Assembly (NCBI RefSeq): GCF_014692875.1
Contig: NZ_CP061171.1
Location: 310,001-374,000 of the forward strand
Source: Pedobacter riviphilus
GTDB lineage: Bacteria > Bacteroidota > Bacteroidia > Sphingobacteriales > Sphingobacteriaceae
Direction of reading: 5' to 3'
Length of the DNA: 64,000 nucleotides
Made by a program: the position numbers and the translations under genes. Under the pieces are notes generated by a model. The model was not told where the DNA came from. It saw only the letters and a list, made by a program, of their open reading frames with translations, and did not search any database. Shown here one piece after another: positions 42,296-53,394 of the stretch (position 1 is its first letter; each line of letters starts with the position of its first letter).

Positions 42296-44047
42296 ATGAA
42301 AAAATTAGTTATCAATCTTTCGCTTGCCTTTTTCATGGTTTTATCTATATCATGTAAAAAAGTTCTTGAAGATCATCCGCTGAATATAAATAAAGAAAGC
42401 GACATATGGGACCAGTATGATGCAACAGGAACCAATGCGCAAGCTTGGGTTATTAAGATATACTCCCAGCTACCCAATGGTTTTATACGTTTGAATGGAA
42501 TGGAACTGGATTGTGCTGCGGGAGATGGTGTGCCGAGTAACAGGGCCAATGCTGTTTGGAACGTGATTAACGGTGGATACAATTCGATTAATACTTTCGA
42601 TGATAACTGGGCAAACTGTTATAGCGCAATACGCAGGGCCAACATTTTCCTGAATAATTATAAACGTGTGCCCTGGAGCGACCCGACATTACCCAAGTGG
42701 CTTGTGGCTGAGGTACGCACTTTAAGGGCGTATTTCTATTATGAAATGATCAGGCGTTATGGCGGTGTTCCGTTGCTGGGTGAAAAAGTTTACAACCCTG
42801 ATGATCCTGCCTTACTACAGTTAAAACGCAGCAGTTTTGCCGCCTGTGTAGATTACATTGTATCAGAGTTAGATGCCGTAAAGGATCAATTAAGGCCCGA
42901 TGCCTCATTGGCAAACCGCGGCAGCGGCAATGGGGTAGCAGAGGGTACTGATAACGATGCCGGTCGTATGCGCCCAACTATCGCTATGGCCATCAAAGCT
43001 AAGGTATTGTTGCTTGCTGCAAGTCCACTTTTTAATCCTTCAGCTACTCCCGCGCTTGATTTTACCGGATACCCAAGTTTCGATGCCAACAGATGGAAAG
43101 CAGCGGCAGATGCCATGAAAGCGATCATGGACCTCAATATGTTTGCATTAGAGCCTAACCGCTACGTTCTGAATACGACCCATGTAAACAAAGAATTTGT
43201 TTTTATGCGTTACGGAGCAAGCTACCAGATTACTTGGGGCAACCAGGCCTCACCTGTTGGTTATACCGTGGGTAATGTGGTAAGTGGTGGCATTGTAAGC
43301 CCAACACAAGAGCTGGTAGATGCTTTTCCGATGGCAAATGGCAAGGCTATAGCCGATCCAACTTCAGGTTATAATCTGGCCAATCCGTATGCAAACCGCG
43401 ATCCAAGGCTTTCTCAAACCGTATTCTACAACGGAGCTACCTGGCTCAGAAGACCTGTACAAACTTATGAGGGTGGCTTAGACAAACCGAATAATACCAA
43501 TATTGCTGGCGGTGTACAAACGCAAACCGGTTATTACCAAAAGAAATTTCTGGCACAGGATGATAACAATACAGCCTTTACACCAACCATGTATCACCCA
43601 TCCGGCCTATCAACTTTTTGCCTCATCAGATATGCTGATATTTTGCTAAACTATGCCGAAGCACAAAACGAATTTGCAGGGCCTGATGCAACTGTTTATG
43701 CAGCCGTTAACGCGGTAAGACAACGAGCCGGTTTAAATCCTTTTGCAGCCCCTACAGGGTTGAGTAAAGAGCAGATGAGAGGCCTGATTCAGAATGAATG
43801 CCGTTTGGAGTTTGCTTTTGAAGAAAGGCGCTTTTACGATATCCGCAGATGGAAGATTGCCAAAGAAGTATATGGAACGGGTTCGCTGCATGGTGTTAGC
43901 ATCGTTAAGAATGCAGATGGTTCTTTAACCTACACGCCAATTACGGTGGCTACTCCTTTCTTCAATGCCAATAACATGTACCTTTTGCCAATTGCAAATA
44001 ACGAGATATTGGCTAATCCAAATATTGCTCAAAACCCCAACTACTAA
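42296..44047 (+). CDS. SusD-type surface glycan-binding lipoprotein
   Basis: A 583-residue lipoprotein (lipobox LSISC then KKVLEDHPLN). SusD repeats include WLVAEVRTLRAYFYYEMIRR and GGVPLLGEKVY, with the C-terminal IQNECRLEFAFEERRFYDIR and end NIAQNPNY. It pairs with the preceding SusC and lies 22 bases before the next SusC gene, so the two SusC/SusD pairs form one tandem operon, as in the xylan locus. Confidence 0.93.
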   Translation: MKKLVINLSLAFFMVLSISCKKVLEDHPLNINKESDIWDQYDATGTNAQAWVIKIYSQLPNGFIRLNGMELDCAAGDGVPSNRANAVWNVINGGYNSINTFDDNWANCYSAIRRANIFLNNYKRVPWSDPTLPKWLVAEVRTLRAYFYYEMIRRYGGVPLLGEKVYNPDDPALLQLKRSSFAACVDYIVSELDAVKDQLRPDASLANRGSGNGVAEGTDNDAGRMRPTIAMAIKAKVLLLAASPLFNPSATPALDFTGYPSFDANRWKAAADAMKAIMDLNMFALEPNRYVLNTTHVNKEFVFMRYGASYQITWGNQASPVGYTVGNVVSGGIVSPTQELVDAFPMANGKAIADPTSGYNLANPYANRDPRLSQTVFYNGATWLRRPVQTYEGGLDKPNNTNIAGGVQTQTGYYQKKFLAQDDNNTAFTPTMYHPSGLSTFCLIRYADILLNYAEAQNEFAGPDATVYAAVNAVRQRAGLNPFAAPTGLSKEQMRGLIQNECRLEFAFEERRFYDIRRWKIAKEVYGTGSLHGVSIVKNADGSLTYTPITVATPFFNANNMYLLPIANNEILANPNIAQNPNY

Positions 44048-44069
44048 TCGATAACAACAAATATTAGTT

Positions 44070-47000
44070 ATGAAATTTATAAAGATAATTTGTTTGTTCC
44101 TACTTGCTTTTACGTCCACAAGGGTATATGCTCAGGTAAGGACAATAAGAGGGCATATTGTGGATGAAAAAAATATAGCTTTGCCTGGCGTTACCGTTTC
44201 AGAAGAGGGAAATCTGCGTAACGGAGCAATTAGCGATGAAAACGGAGATTTTGTAATTACCTTAAAATCAGTTAATAATGCGATCCGTTTTACCATGGTA
44301 AGTTACATCACCCTTACCCTGCAAGCCGATGCAGAGAAAAAAATGGCCGTAAAAATGAAGCCTGATACCAAAGGGCTTGATGATGTGGTAGTTGTAGGTT
44401 ACAGTACACAGAAAAGAATTACCAACCCAGGTGCAGTGAGCTCAATCAAAGCAGCCGAGATCGAAAACATCCCTACCTCGAGCATTCAGAATACACTGGC
44501 AGGGCGTTTGCCCGGTTTTACGGCGATTCAGCGTAGCGGGCAACCAGGATCAGATGCAGCCGAATTTTTTATCCGTGGGGTAAATTCAATGAACAATGAT
44601 AACCAGCCACTCATTATTGTTGATGACATTCAATATACTTATGCACAGGTTGCCCAGCTTGATCCCAATGAGATTGAAACCATTACGATCCTGAAAGATG
44701 CATCCACTACAGCAATATATGGTGTAAGGGGGGCAAATGGTGCCATGGTAATTACAACCAAACGGGGCATGATTTCTAAACCTTCCATTAACGTTTCCAC
44801 ACAATTTGGTGTAAACCAGGTAATTCAGTATCCCAACTATTTGGATGCTTATGCAACTGCAGTTTTGCAAAACGAAGCTTACATTAACGACAGTTATAAA
44901 CTAGCCTCACCGCTTACGCTGCCATGGACTGCTGCCGATTTGAAAATGTTTAAAGATGGATCGGATCCTTACGGACATCCCAACGTGAACTGGCAAAACG
45001 AATTGTTAAAAAACAGCTCAACGCAGAGCAACTACAATGTCGATATCCGTGGCGGAAACAGCAAAGTGAAATATTTTACATCCTTTGGTTACTTTAAGCA
45101 GAACGGGTTATTACGCGATTTTACACCTACAAATCCAGATGATGACGGTGTTGAACCCAATTATTTCTATAACCGGATAAATTTTAGATCCAATTTAGAT
45201 ATCACACCAACCAAAACCCTCAATATCAGGTTTGATTTAAACGGGCGTTTTGAAACTATTAATAATCCTAATGGACCGATTGATGCGGCCGGCTTATTTA
45301 AGGAATTAATTTCTTTCAGAAACCTTTCGGCATTTAGTATGCCCATCGTTAATCCTAACGGAACCTATGGCTATGCAAACCAAAGCTGGGGAAATGGATA
45401 TGTTAACCCCATAAGCCGGCTCGCCAACAGCGGATATAAACGTAATTACAATAACAATTTTAATATTGTAGCTGGTGCCAACCAAAAACTCGATTTCATT
45501 GCCCAGGGCCTGGAAGCAAAATTAAATGTATCTTATGCCAGCAACATTAACGAACACCGCAATCTACAGCGCGATCCGGCAACGCTCCCGGCTTTTTACT
45601 ATAACTCAGCAAATAACACTTACAGCAGCAAAGGCAATAACCGATTTCCGGTTTTTACACAAAATGTTGGAAACGATGTCTTCAATAATTCTGTAAACAG
45701 TCAGTTATCACTAAATTACGACCACAATTTTGGTATCCACAGGGTTTATGCGCTGGCACTGGTAAATGATATCAGCACCATTAACGGTGGAAATGTTCCG
45801 GTAAACTTCAGGGGATTTCTGGTAGGTTAGGCTACAATTTTAGGCAGACCTATGGTATTGAATTTGATGTTGCACGAAATGGTAACGATTTGTTTAGAAA
45901 AGAACAACGTTATGGCTTTTTCCCATCAATTTCTGGCTTCTGGAATTTGGGGGAGGAAAAATTCTTTAAAAAACTGTTCCCTTTTATTGATCTTTTTAAG
46001 TTCAGGGGATCTTATGGGCTTACCGGAAGCGACTTTGGTTACCCTACAGTACTTACTTCAATAGCCTATACACTGCCCGGGTCAGGAACGATTTTTGGAA
46101 ACGGTGCAACCGAAGGTGCATTGGTAAATGCTGATGTAACCTGGGAAAAATCGAGAAAAACAGATGTCGGAGTCGATATCAATATGTTTGCCGGGAAACT
46201 CACCATGTCTGCAGATTATTTTTATGAATATCGGTACGATCAGCTAATTAACCAAGGGGCAATATCTGCAATAATTGGTCAGGCCGTGCCAAGAAGAAAT
46301 GTTGGAATATCCGATAACAAAGGATTTGAGGTAGAACTGAACTACCGCGACAAGATCGCGGCAGTTTCCTATTCAATTGGTGGTAATCTTTCGCACTTTA
46401 AAAATAAGATCATTTATATCAGTGAGGCGCCCGATTATCCTTATTTGGCACAAACCGGAAGACAGATTGGTTTAACTAAGGGTTACCAGTTTATTGGCTT
46501 TTATCAAGCTTCAGATTTTGATGCAAACGGATCGGTTAGATCTGGGGTGGCTTACCCTTTATGGAGTACCATCCAGCCGGGCGATATGAAATATGCCGAC
46601 CTGAATGGCGACGGCTTTATCACCGCTGCCGACCAGACTTTCCTGTCGCAGCCTAATATTCCAACCTATACTTATGGAATAAACCTGGGGTTAAACTATA
46701 AGAATTTCTCACTGCGTGCCCTGGTACAGGGAGCATGGGGTTATGCCATTAACGTTTTTGCCGAAGGGACTGATATTTTTAATGGTGTGCCACAGCCGCT
46801 GCATCTCCAAAGTTGGAGCCCAAATAATCCTGATAACGCTATTTTTCCTAGAATTGGTTTTAATAACAATATTAATAACAGGACCTGGCAAACCATATCC
46901 GATTTTAGCCTTACTCCCGGAAGTTATGTCCGTCTGAAATCGCTCGAACTAGGATTTCAGCTGCCTAAAAAGTGGATAGATAAAACGCATTTTATTCAGA

Positions 47001-47152
47001 ATTGCAGAATCTACACGGCAGGTTATAATCTCTTTACCATCAGAGATACGGGTAAGTTTCAGGTTGATCCGGAAATTGCCCAGGGCAGTAACGCCGGCAC
47101 AGCATACCCAATTACAACGAACTATACTTTTGGACTGCAGGTAGGTTTTTAA
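44070..47152 (+). pseudogene. SusC-type TonB-dependent receptor, interrupted by one frameshift
   Basis: Frames 44070-45830 and about 45810-47152 together encode a SusC receptor of about 1027 residues. The first part has a signal peptide (ending VYAQ), CarboxypepD_reg-like domain (GHIVDEKNIALPGVTVSEEG), VVVVGYSTQKR and the plug (LIIVDDIQYT; LKDASTTAIYGVRGANGAM). At 45811-45814 a GGGG run shifts the frame by one missing base. The next frame goes straight on with SGRLGYNFRQTYGIEFDVA and finishes the barrel (FGLQVGF). With one extra G the join reads VNFRGISGRLGYN. There are no further stops. I take it as an intact gene with a consensus error. Confidence 0.88.
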
Positions 47153-47169
47153 TTTTAAAGGAGAGAAAA

Positions 47170-49023
47170 ATGAAAAAGACAATTTTAGTGTATAAAAATA
47201 TAAGTGCGGGTTGTTTAAGCCTAATGATTGGATCTGGATCTAGGTTAATGTTTACAGCTATGCTTATTGCTGGTTTGAGCGCATGCAGGAAATCAGGCTT
47301 TCTCGACCAAAAAAAATTGAGTCAGATAGATGAAAATACCGTTTTTACGGATAGTTTAAACAGTTGGAACTATGTAAACAGCAGGTATAGCAATCTAAGT
47401 TATTCATGGGAGCCAAATAGGTGGGGAAGAGGTGGTGTTGATGCTGCAAGTGATGAAGTACAGTCGGCAAATGCCCCAACCGAACAGGAAACCTATTGGG
47501 CCGGTGGGGCAATAAATCCAAGCAACGTAACTGCCGAGATCTGGACAATTACCTGGCAACAGGTGCGGGCGGTTAATATTTTTCTTAAAAACCAATTGCG
47601 TATCCCCATGACCGCCAATACCAAAAAACTTCTGGAGGGGCAAATGCGGTTTTTAAGGGCGTGGTATTATGCAACTATGCTGAAAACTTATGGAGGCTTC
47701 CCATTAATAGGTAACACCATTTTTAGCGATGGAGATGCGATTGATTTGCCACGTAATACTTACGAGGAGTGCTTGAACTACATTATATCAGAGTGCGATG
47801 CTGCTGCAAGCCTGCTGCCTGTTGATTTTGTGGCGGCTACAGGTAATCCGGCCGACTATGGCAGGGCTACCAAGGGAGCCGCTCTGGCACTAAAGGCCCG
47901 CTTACTTTTATATGCGGCAAGTCCTTTGGTAAATGTATCAAGGGGCGACGATCCTGCACGGCTGGTTTCATTGGGGAATACCGATCCTAACCGTTGGAAA
48001 CTTGCCGCCGATGCAGCACAAGCGGTAATTAACCTGGGGCAATATACTTTGTTTCGTAGGGTTACGCCATTTTTCTATAATCAGTTTCTCAATGGGCTTA
48101 CCGCTGCTACACCAAATTCAGAGGCTGTTTTTTCTTTTTTACCCGCAACCACCACTCAAAATAATATGATCAGGGAAACGCTTGCCAATCCGGCAACAAG
48201 GGGCACAAGATATCAGAGTACGCCCAGTTGTTTTCCCTTACAGGAACTTGTAGATGCTTTTGGAATGGCTAATGGAAAAGCAATTGACGATCCTGCCTCA
48301 GGATATCCGGGTACTGGAAATAATATGTATCTCAACCGCGATCCCCGTTTTTATGCCACCATTACTTATAACGGAGGGCTGCGCTTTTTGAATGGTAAAG
48401 CAACAGATCAGCCGGTATGGACTTACACCGGAGATATACCCTCTTCACCTACGAATGATGCATCCATCTCTGGCGCAAGAACTGATGGGATTTATACTGC
48501 AACAGGTACAAGTACAGGTTATTTTGCCTATAAAATGCTCGCCAATAATGTGGCTAACGGTGGGGTAGAATTAAACCGGCCAAGAATTCTGATTCGCTAT
48601 GCCGAAGTGTTATTGAACGCCGCTGAAGCCAATAACGAATTTAGTGGGCCATCTTCACAAATTTACACCTGGCTAAAGGATATAAGAGACCGTGCAGGTA
48701 TCGCAGCAGGTACCGATGGCATGTATGGAATGAAAGCCAGCATGACACAGGCAGAAATGAGAACATTTTTACAACGCGAGCGTCAGGTAGAACTTGCCCT
48801 TGAAGAACACCGTTTCTGGGACGTGCGAAGATGGAAAACCGCACCTCAGGTACTCAACCAGGATCTTCATGGGATGGAAATTACCAGGGCAAGTAACGGA
48901 AGTTACAGCTACCGTACAATTGTAGTGAGGAAAAATGTTTTCAGGGATAACATGTATTTCTTTCCAATCCCACAGGCAGAATTAACTAAAGCACCTTCGA
49001 TGAAACAAAACCCAGGATATTAA
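47170..49023 (+). CDS. SusD-type surface glycan-binding lipoprotein
   Basis: A 617-residue lipoprotein. The N-terminus is longer than usual, with the lipobox only at about residue 39 (AGLSAC then RKSGFLDQKK), so a later start (for example the Met near 47249) is possible. SusD features include MRFLRAWYYATMLKTYGGFP, the C-terminal LQRERQVELALEEHRFWDVR and end SMKQNPGY. Partner of the preceding SusC, 17 bases downstream of it. Confidence 0.92.
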   Translation: MKKTILVYKNISAGCLSLMIGSGSRLMFTAMLIAGLSACRKSGFLDQKKLSQIDENTVFTDSLNSWNYVNSRYSNLSYSWEPNRWGRGGVDAASDEVQSANAPTEQETYWAGGAINPSNVTAEIWTITWQQVRAVNIFLKNQLRIPMTANTKKLLEGQMRFLRAWYYATMLKTYGGFPLIGNTIFSDGDAIDLPRNTYEECLNYIISECDAAASLLPVDFVAATGNPADYGRATKGAALALKARLLLYAASPLVNVSRGDDPARLVSLGNTDPNRWKLAADAAQAVINLGQYTLFRRVTPFFYNQFLNGLTAATPNSEAVFSFLPATTTQNNMIRETLANPATRGTRYQSTPSCFPLQELVDAFGMANGKAIDDPASGYPGTGNNMYLNRDPRFYATITYNGGLRFLNGKATDQPVWTYTGDIPSSPTNDASISGARTDGIYTATGTSTGYFAYKMLANNVANGGVELNRPRILIRYAEVLLNAAEANNEFSGPSSQIYTWLKDIRDRAGIAAGTDGMYGMKASMTQAEMRTFLQRERQVELALEEHRFWDVRRWKTAPQVLNQDLHGMEITRASNGSYSYRTIVVRKNVFRDNMYFFPIPQAELTKAPSMKQNPGY

Positions 49024-49048
49024 CCTAATAATCACTAAGAATATAAAA

Positions 49049-49546
49049 ATGATGAAAAACAACATATTTAAAATTCTGGTTTTATGTGCAGTCGTCATAT
49101 TTACAGGCTGTACAAAAGGAAAAGAACTGAAATCCTTAACCGGGGCAACTTATACTGTTACCGGCGCTGCAGATGGAACGCAAATGGTACCCGCTACAGG
49201 TGTTAATGCTACAGGAAGTTTTAATGGCTGGTACGATGAACAAGCAAATGTGCTAACCTTTACCCTAACCTGGAGCAATATTTTTACGGGTGCTCCTGCT
49301 GATGTAATCACTTCGGTAAAATTTTATGGGCCTGCAGCAACAGGAACTAACGGCACGCTGATCAAAACAGTAACTTTTTCCAACAGTAATGCATCAGGCT
49401 CGGTTAACCTTGGGCTTGGCGGATATGCCGAGCTAAGCCCAACAGAAATACCTGTATTACTTAACGGAAGTTGTTATTATGTGCTTTGTACCCAAAAATA
49501 CCCAACAGGCATAATCAGGGGGCAACTTAAATCGATCAAAAACTGA
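49049..49546 (+). CDS. CHRD-domain lipoprotein
   Basis: A 165-residue lipoprotein (lipobox VIFTGC then TKGKEL) that is almost entirely one CHRD domain: NATGSFNGWYDEQANVLTF, LTWSNIFTGAPADVITSVKF, then SCYYVLCTQKYPTGIIRGQL, the usual GEIRGQ-type ending. CHRD domains occur in chordin and in many bacterial secreted proteins, and no enzymatic role is known. The gene lies 25 bases after the SusD stop, the place normally held by a SusE-like surface glycan-binding protein. A surface binding role in the same operon is therefore a reasonable guess. The start could also be the second Met (49052). Confidence 0.8.
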   Translation: MMKNNIFKILVLCAVVIFTGCTKGKELKSLTGATYTVTGAADGTQMVPATGVNATGSFNGWYDEQANVLTFTLTWSNIFTGAPADVITSVKFYGPAATGTNGTLIKTVTFSNSNASGSVNLGLGGYAELSPTEIPVLLNGSCYYVLCTQKYPTGIIRGQLKSIKN

Positions 49547-49814
49547 TCCTAATCGGCAAGAATAATAAGTATAGCGGAAGAGGGTGTATCATAAAGACAA
49601 TTTTACCTCTGATGCTGTCGTGTTTAACTCGGCCTGTACTGAGTTTTACGAAGTATCGAAACACATTAAGACTATTAATATGGGACATTCAATAGGTCAT
49701 CCGTAGAAGTCCCTTTGACAGGATGAAAATTCTCTTTGTTTTGGATACTTTTTTAAATTATTCGGTTTTATCGATTAATAGAGTATTAAAAACACTACGC
49801 TGTGTCATAACAAT

Positions 49815-49988
49815 ATGAAAAACGAAAATCTGCCAGAAAAAACTGATAAAGAGCATCTGCCTTTCAACTTTAAGCGAAAGTTAGTTTCAGATGAAGATAT
49901 CCGAAAGCATTGGAATCGCATTGCGACAAGAATTTTTAGAGATGGAGAAGCTGAACATCCCCTGGAGCCAAAGGATAACAATATTTAA
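49815..49988 (+). CDS. Small hypothetical protein, 57 residues
   Basis: ATG at 49815 to TAA at 49986-49988. The peptide is highly charged and hydrophilic (MKNENLPEKTDKEHLPFNFK; later DEDIRKHWNRIATRIF), with no signal peptide or membrane segment, so it would be cytoplasmic. Codon use is ordinary for this region. It stands alone between the CHRD gene and GH97. The rest of the 49547-50106 gap has fragments like Bacteroidota REP sequences (CTCGGCCTGTACTGAG near 49630) and nothing else. I do not recognise the family. Confidence 0.5.
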   Translation: MKNENLPEKTDKEHLPFNFKRKLVSDEDIRKHWNRIATRIFRDGEAEHPLEPKDNNI

Positions 49989-50106
49989 TTGATTTAGCGG
50001 ATAACGAAGTTTTCCAGTACTATATTTTTTACCCGTTTATTAGGGTTGTCTTGTTGATAACCGCATCTGATTTTTAAAACAAATGCCCCAATACGTCTAA
50101 CATTTT

Positions 50107-52005
50107 ATGAAATTTTACCAATATACTTTTCTTACACTATTTTTCTTTATTACATTTTTTAGGGCATCAGCGCAAAATATCAATCCTGGTTCAGAACAGA
50201 TACTTTATTCTCCTGACAGGTCTCTTATGGTCCGTTTTTATCAAAAAGAATCAGCAGATTATAAAAAAACATTTTTTTATCAATTGTCTTATAAAGGAAA
50301 AAATGTTATTCTAGAGTCGAAACTTGATCTGGAGCTTGATAATCACCTGTCAGAAAGTGCAATGGCACTTCCAGTAGATACCCATCAAAAATGGTTTGAG
50401 AATCTCGAGATAAAGAATTCAGTGCGCATGCAAAAAGATACCACCTGGACTCCTGTTTATGGCGAAAGGAAATTTATCCGTGATCATTACAACAGTTTGG
50501 TGATTAAAACGGTGAAGGATGATAATCCGATATACGAAATGAATATCGAATTCAGGGCCTATAACCAGGGTGTAGCATTCCGCTTTTTCTTCCCAGAAAA
50601 TGTTAAGGGAACCTATTACCGGATCATGTCTGAAAATACTGAATTTAAGTTTGAAGAAGGTACATCAGCCTGGAAGGCAAACTGGGCACAGGCACCATAT
50701 AATAAGGTGGCACTAGAAAATTGGGATGCAGAAGCCGAACGACCACTGACTCTTGAACTGAAAAATGGTCTGTTTGTATCTTTGTTAGAGGCCCAGATGG
50801 TAGATTATTCCAGAACAAAATTTAAACTGAAGGAAAAAAATACAATAGTTACCTCTATGTTTACCCCTGTAGATCTGATTTCTCCAGTAGCAAGCCCCTG
50901 GAGATCGGTAATGGTTGCCGAAAGTGCAGCAGGCATCGCTGAAGGAACAGATCTGATCTTAAACCTCAATGAATCATCTAAAATAAAAGATCAAAGCTGG
51001 ATAAAACCAGGTAAGATTATGCGCGTGATGACGCAAACTACAAAAGATGCACTAGAGAATATCGATTTTGCAAAAAAACGCAACCTGCAGTATGTCCTGT
51101 TCGACTGGAAATGGTATGGCCCCGCCTTCAGTTTCAGTTCAGATGCATCAAAAGTGGCCATCAGCGATTTCGACCTACCTGCAATTATTAAATACGGAAA
51201 AGAAAACGGAATAGGGGTGTGGTTATATGTTAACCAACAGGCGCTCTTGATGCAGAGTGATAGCCTTTTTTCAATCTACAAAAAATGGGGTGTTGCAGGG
51301 GTTAAGTTTGGCTTTGTGCAATCAGGCTCACACCGTTGGACAACATGGGTAGAAAAAGCCATACAACAGGCAGCACAGAACCAGATAATGGTTAACATTC
51401 ACGATGATTGGCGCCCAACGGGCGAGCAACGCACCTGGCCCAATTTAATGACAGCAGAAGGAATAAGGGGAAATGAAGAAATGCCCGATGCCACCAGTAA
51501 TACCGTAATGCCGTTTACCAGGTATATTGCAGGAGCTGCAGATTATACCATCTGTTATTTTAATAATCGGATTAAGACTACTCACGCACATCAGCTTGCT
51601 TTGGCTGCCATTTATTTCAGCCCCATCCAGACTTTATATTGGTATGATAAACCAGCCCTTTATAAAGGCGAACCCGAGCTTGAATTCTGGGACAAGATTC
51701 CTGTTACCTGGGATGAAACAAAGGTTTTGTCGGGAAGCCCTGGTGAGTACGTTACAACAGCAAGGCGCAGTGGCGAGGAATGGTTTTTAGGTAGTATTAC
51801 CAATAACGAGGCCCGTAAGGTAGAATTGAAGTTCGATTTTCTTCCGAAGGGACAAAAATTTGTTGCCCGGATTTATAACGATGACAACACTGTTGCCACT
51901 GCCACTAAAGTGGGGATAAAAGACATAACAGTTGATTCAAAATCTATCCTGAAACTGGATCTCCAGGCTTCAGGAGGTGCTGCAATCTGGCTCCATAAAA
52001 AATAA
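50107..52005 (+). CDS. GH97 family glycoside hydrolase (alpha-glucosidase/alpha-galactosidase family)
   Basis: A 632-residue exported enzyme (signal ends at ASAQ). GH97 architecture: N-terminal beta-sandwich (about 25-290), a barrel (QYVLFDWKWYGPAF; GVWLYVNQQALL; MVNIHDDWRPTGEQRTWPNL; TAEGIRGNEE) and a C-terminal sandwich. The strand that carries the nucleophile Asp in retaining GH97 alpha-galactosidases reads GVKFGFVQ here, so that Asp is absent. The Glu-rich TAEGIRGNEE block is kept. Known GH97 activities are alpha-glucosidase (inverting) and alpha-galactosidase (retaining). This protein fits neither cleanly. It is placed before a sugar permease, with which it may be co-transcribed. Confidence 0.9.
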   Translation: MKFYQYTFLTLFFFITFFRASAQNINPGSEQILYSPDRSLMVRFYQKESADYKKTFFYQLSYKGKNVILESKLDLELDNHLSESAMALPVDTHQKWFENLEIKNSVRMQKDTTWTPVYGERKFIRDHYNSLVIKTVKDDNPIYEMNIEFRAYNQGVAFRFFFPENVKGTYYRIMSENTEFKFEEGTSAWKANWAQAPYNKVALENWDAEAERPLTLELKNGLFVSLLEAQMVDYSRTKFKLKEKNTIVTSMFTPVDLISPVASPWRSVMVAESAAGIAEGTDLILNLNESSKIKDQSWIKPGKIMRVMTQTTKDALENIDFAKKRNLQYVLFDWKWYGPAFSFSSDASKVAISDFDLPAIIKYGKENGIGVWLYVNQQALLMQSDSLFSIYKKWGVAGVKFGFVQSGSHRWTTWVEKAIQQAAQNQIMVNIHDDWRPTGEQRTWPNLMTAEGIRGNEEMPDATSNTVMPFTRYIAGAADYTICYFNNRIKTTHAHQLALAAIYFSPIQTLYWYDKPALYKGEPELEFWDKIPVTWDETKVLSGSPGEYVTTARRSGEEWFLGSITNNEARKVELKFDFLPKGQKFVARIYNDDNTVATATKVGIKDITVDSKSILKLDLQASGGAAIWLHKK

Positions 52006-52033
52006 TGATATAAAGGATTACAACCACATCAAA

Positions 52034-53265
52034 ATGAACAACAAACCTGCTTTTACAGAAAAGAAATTCCTTTTAACTTTTATCCTGGTTACTTCCCTAT
52101 TTATGTTATGGGAGTGGCACACTCCATGAGCGATGTGCTCAATAAACATTTTCAGAATGTACTTAACGTATCAAAAGCACAGTCTGGACTAATCCAGTTT
52201 TCCGTATTTGGTGCCTATTTTATCATGAGCATTCCTGCTGGGATATTTCTGAAGCGCTTTGGTTATAAAGCCGGTGTAATATTGGGGCTCGGGCTTTTTG
52301 CGCTGGGTACTTTTCTTTTTGTACCAGCTGCAAATGCAGAAAGTTTTGGTTTTTTTAGGATAGCATTATTTATTCTTGGCTGCGGAATGGCAACATTGGA
52401 GACTGTTGCACATCCCTTTGCGGCCTCACTGGGCGATCAGCGTACCAGTGATAGAAGGGTAAACTTCTCTCAGTCTTTCAATGCAATAGGTGCAATAATT
52501 GGCCCGGCGATAGGAACATTCTTTTTACTTCGAGCAACTTCCGGAGGACACGAAAATTCCCTCGATTCGGTAAAATTGCTTTACGCAGGACTCGGAGGAT
52601 TTATTTTGATCGTTGCGGTGGCTTTTTTCTTTATCCGCATTCCCGATCTGATCGATCCGCACCACATTTCTGATGAACCCATAGCAGCACAGAATATCGA
52701 TATTGCTCCTGGAAAAAGCCTTTTTCAGAACAGGCACTTTGTTTGGGCAGTAGCGGCTCAGTTTTTTAATGTAGCTGCACAGGCGGGTACTTGGAGTTAT
52801 TTTATAAATTATGGACATGAGAAGATGGGCTTTTCTGATGAGAAGGCCGGAAACTTTATGGTATTGTTTATGGTAATGATGGCGCTCGGAAGATTCGTTG
52901 GGACTTACCTGATGAAATTTATAGCCCCGAATAAGATCCTTGCAGCATTCGCCATTTGTAGTATTGTTGCCTGTCTTATTGTAGCCCAAAGCTGGGGCTG
53001 GACATCGTATTGCGCACTGCTAAGTATCAATTTTTTCTTTAGTATTATGTTCCCTACCATTTTTAGTCTCGGCCTGAAAAATCTTGGTTCACATACGCAA
53101 CAAGCTTCCTCGTATATTTCTATGGGGGTGGTTGGCGGAGCGGTAATGCCTTATTTTATGGGTAAGATAGCCAATGTAGATGTTGCCCATGCTTATTATC
53201 TGCCCATTATCTGTTATGTAGTGATCTTTCTTTTTGCTGCCAGATTTTTTAGGGTAACCAGGTAA
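52034..53265 (+). CDS. MFS sugar permease (FucP/glucose-galactose-like), frameshifted near the N-terminus
   Basis: About 410 codons, twelve predicted membrane helices. The uninterrupted frame opens only at 52108 (MGVAHSMSDV), missing helix 1. The true start is ATG 52034 (MNNKPAFTEKKFLLTFILV), whose frame breaks at a GGG run (52110-52112). Adding one base gives SLFMLWGVAHSMSDVLNKHF, the characteristic start of the FucP-like family. It would carry a monosaccharide from periplasm to cytoplasm by proton symport, probably the product of the GH97/GH88 activities, feeding the ROK kinase. Its 28-base spacing from GH97 suggests one transcript. The strong hairpin after it ends the unit. Confidence 0.88.
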
Positions 53266-53362
53266 ACAATTTTCAGCATCCCATCTTAACACAGGAGTTG
53301 GCCTTAAACCCAGCGCTGATCTAAAGTCCCGGATGATAATTTTTTAGTTTTAGTTCTATATT

Positions 53363-53394
53363 AACCTGGTTACCCAATGGTGGCTGGGTTTTTA
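53363..53394 (+). terminator. Intrinsic terminator after the MFS gene
   Basis: ACCTGGTTACC (53364-53374), a CAAT loop and GGTGGCTGGGT (53379-53389) pair over eleven positions including four G-U pairs, followed at once by TTTTTA. It lies about 100 bases after the MFS stop and before the oppositely regulated HTCS gene. Confidence 0.65.

Noticed and set aside
52525..52989. A 154-codon frame antisense to the MFS gene
   Set aside because: The sense strand encodes a clear membrane transporter and the antisense product has no family features. It is a frame shadow.
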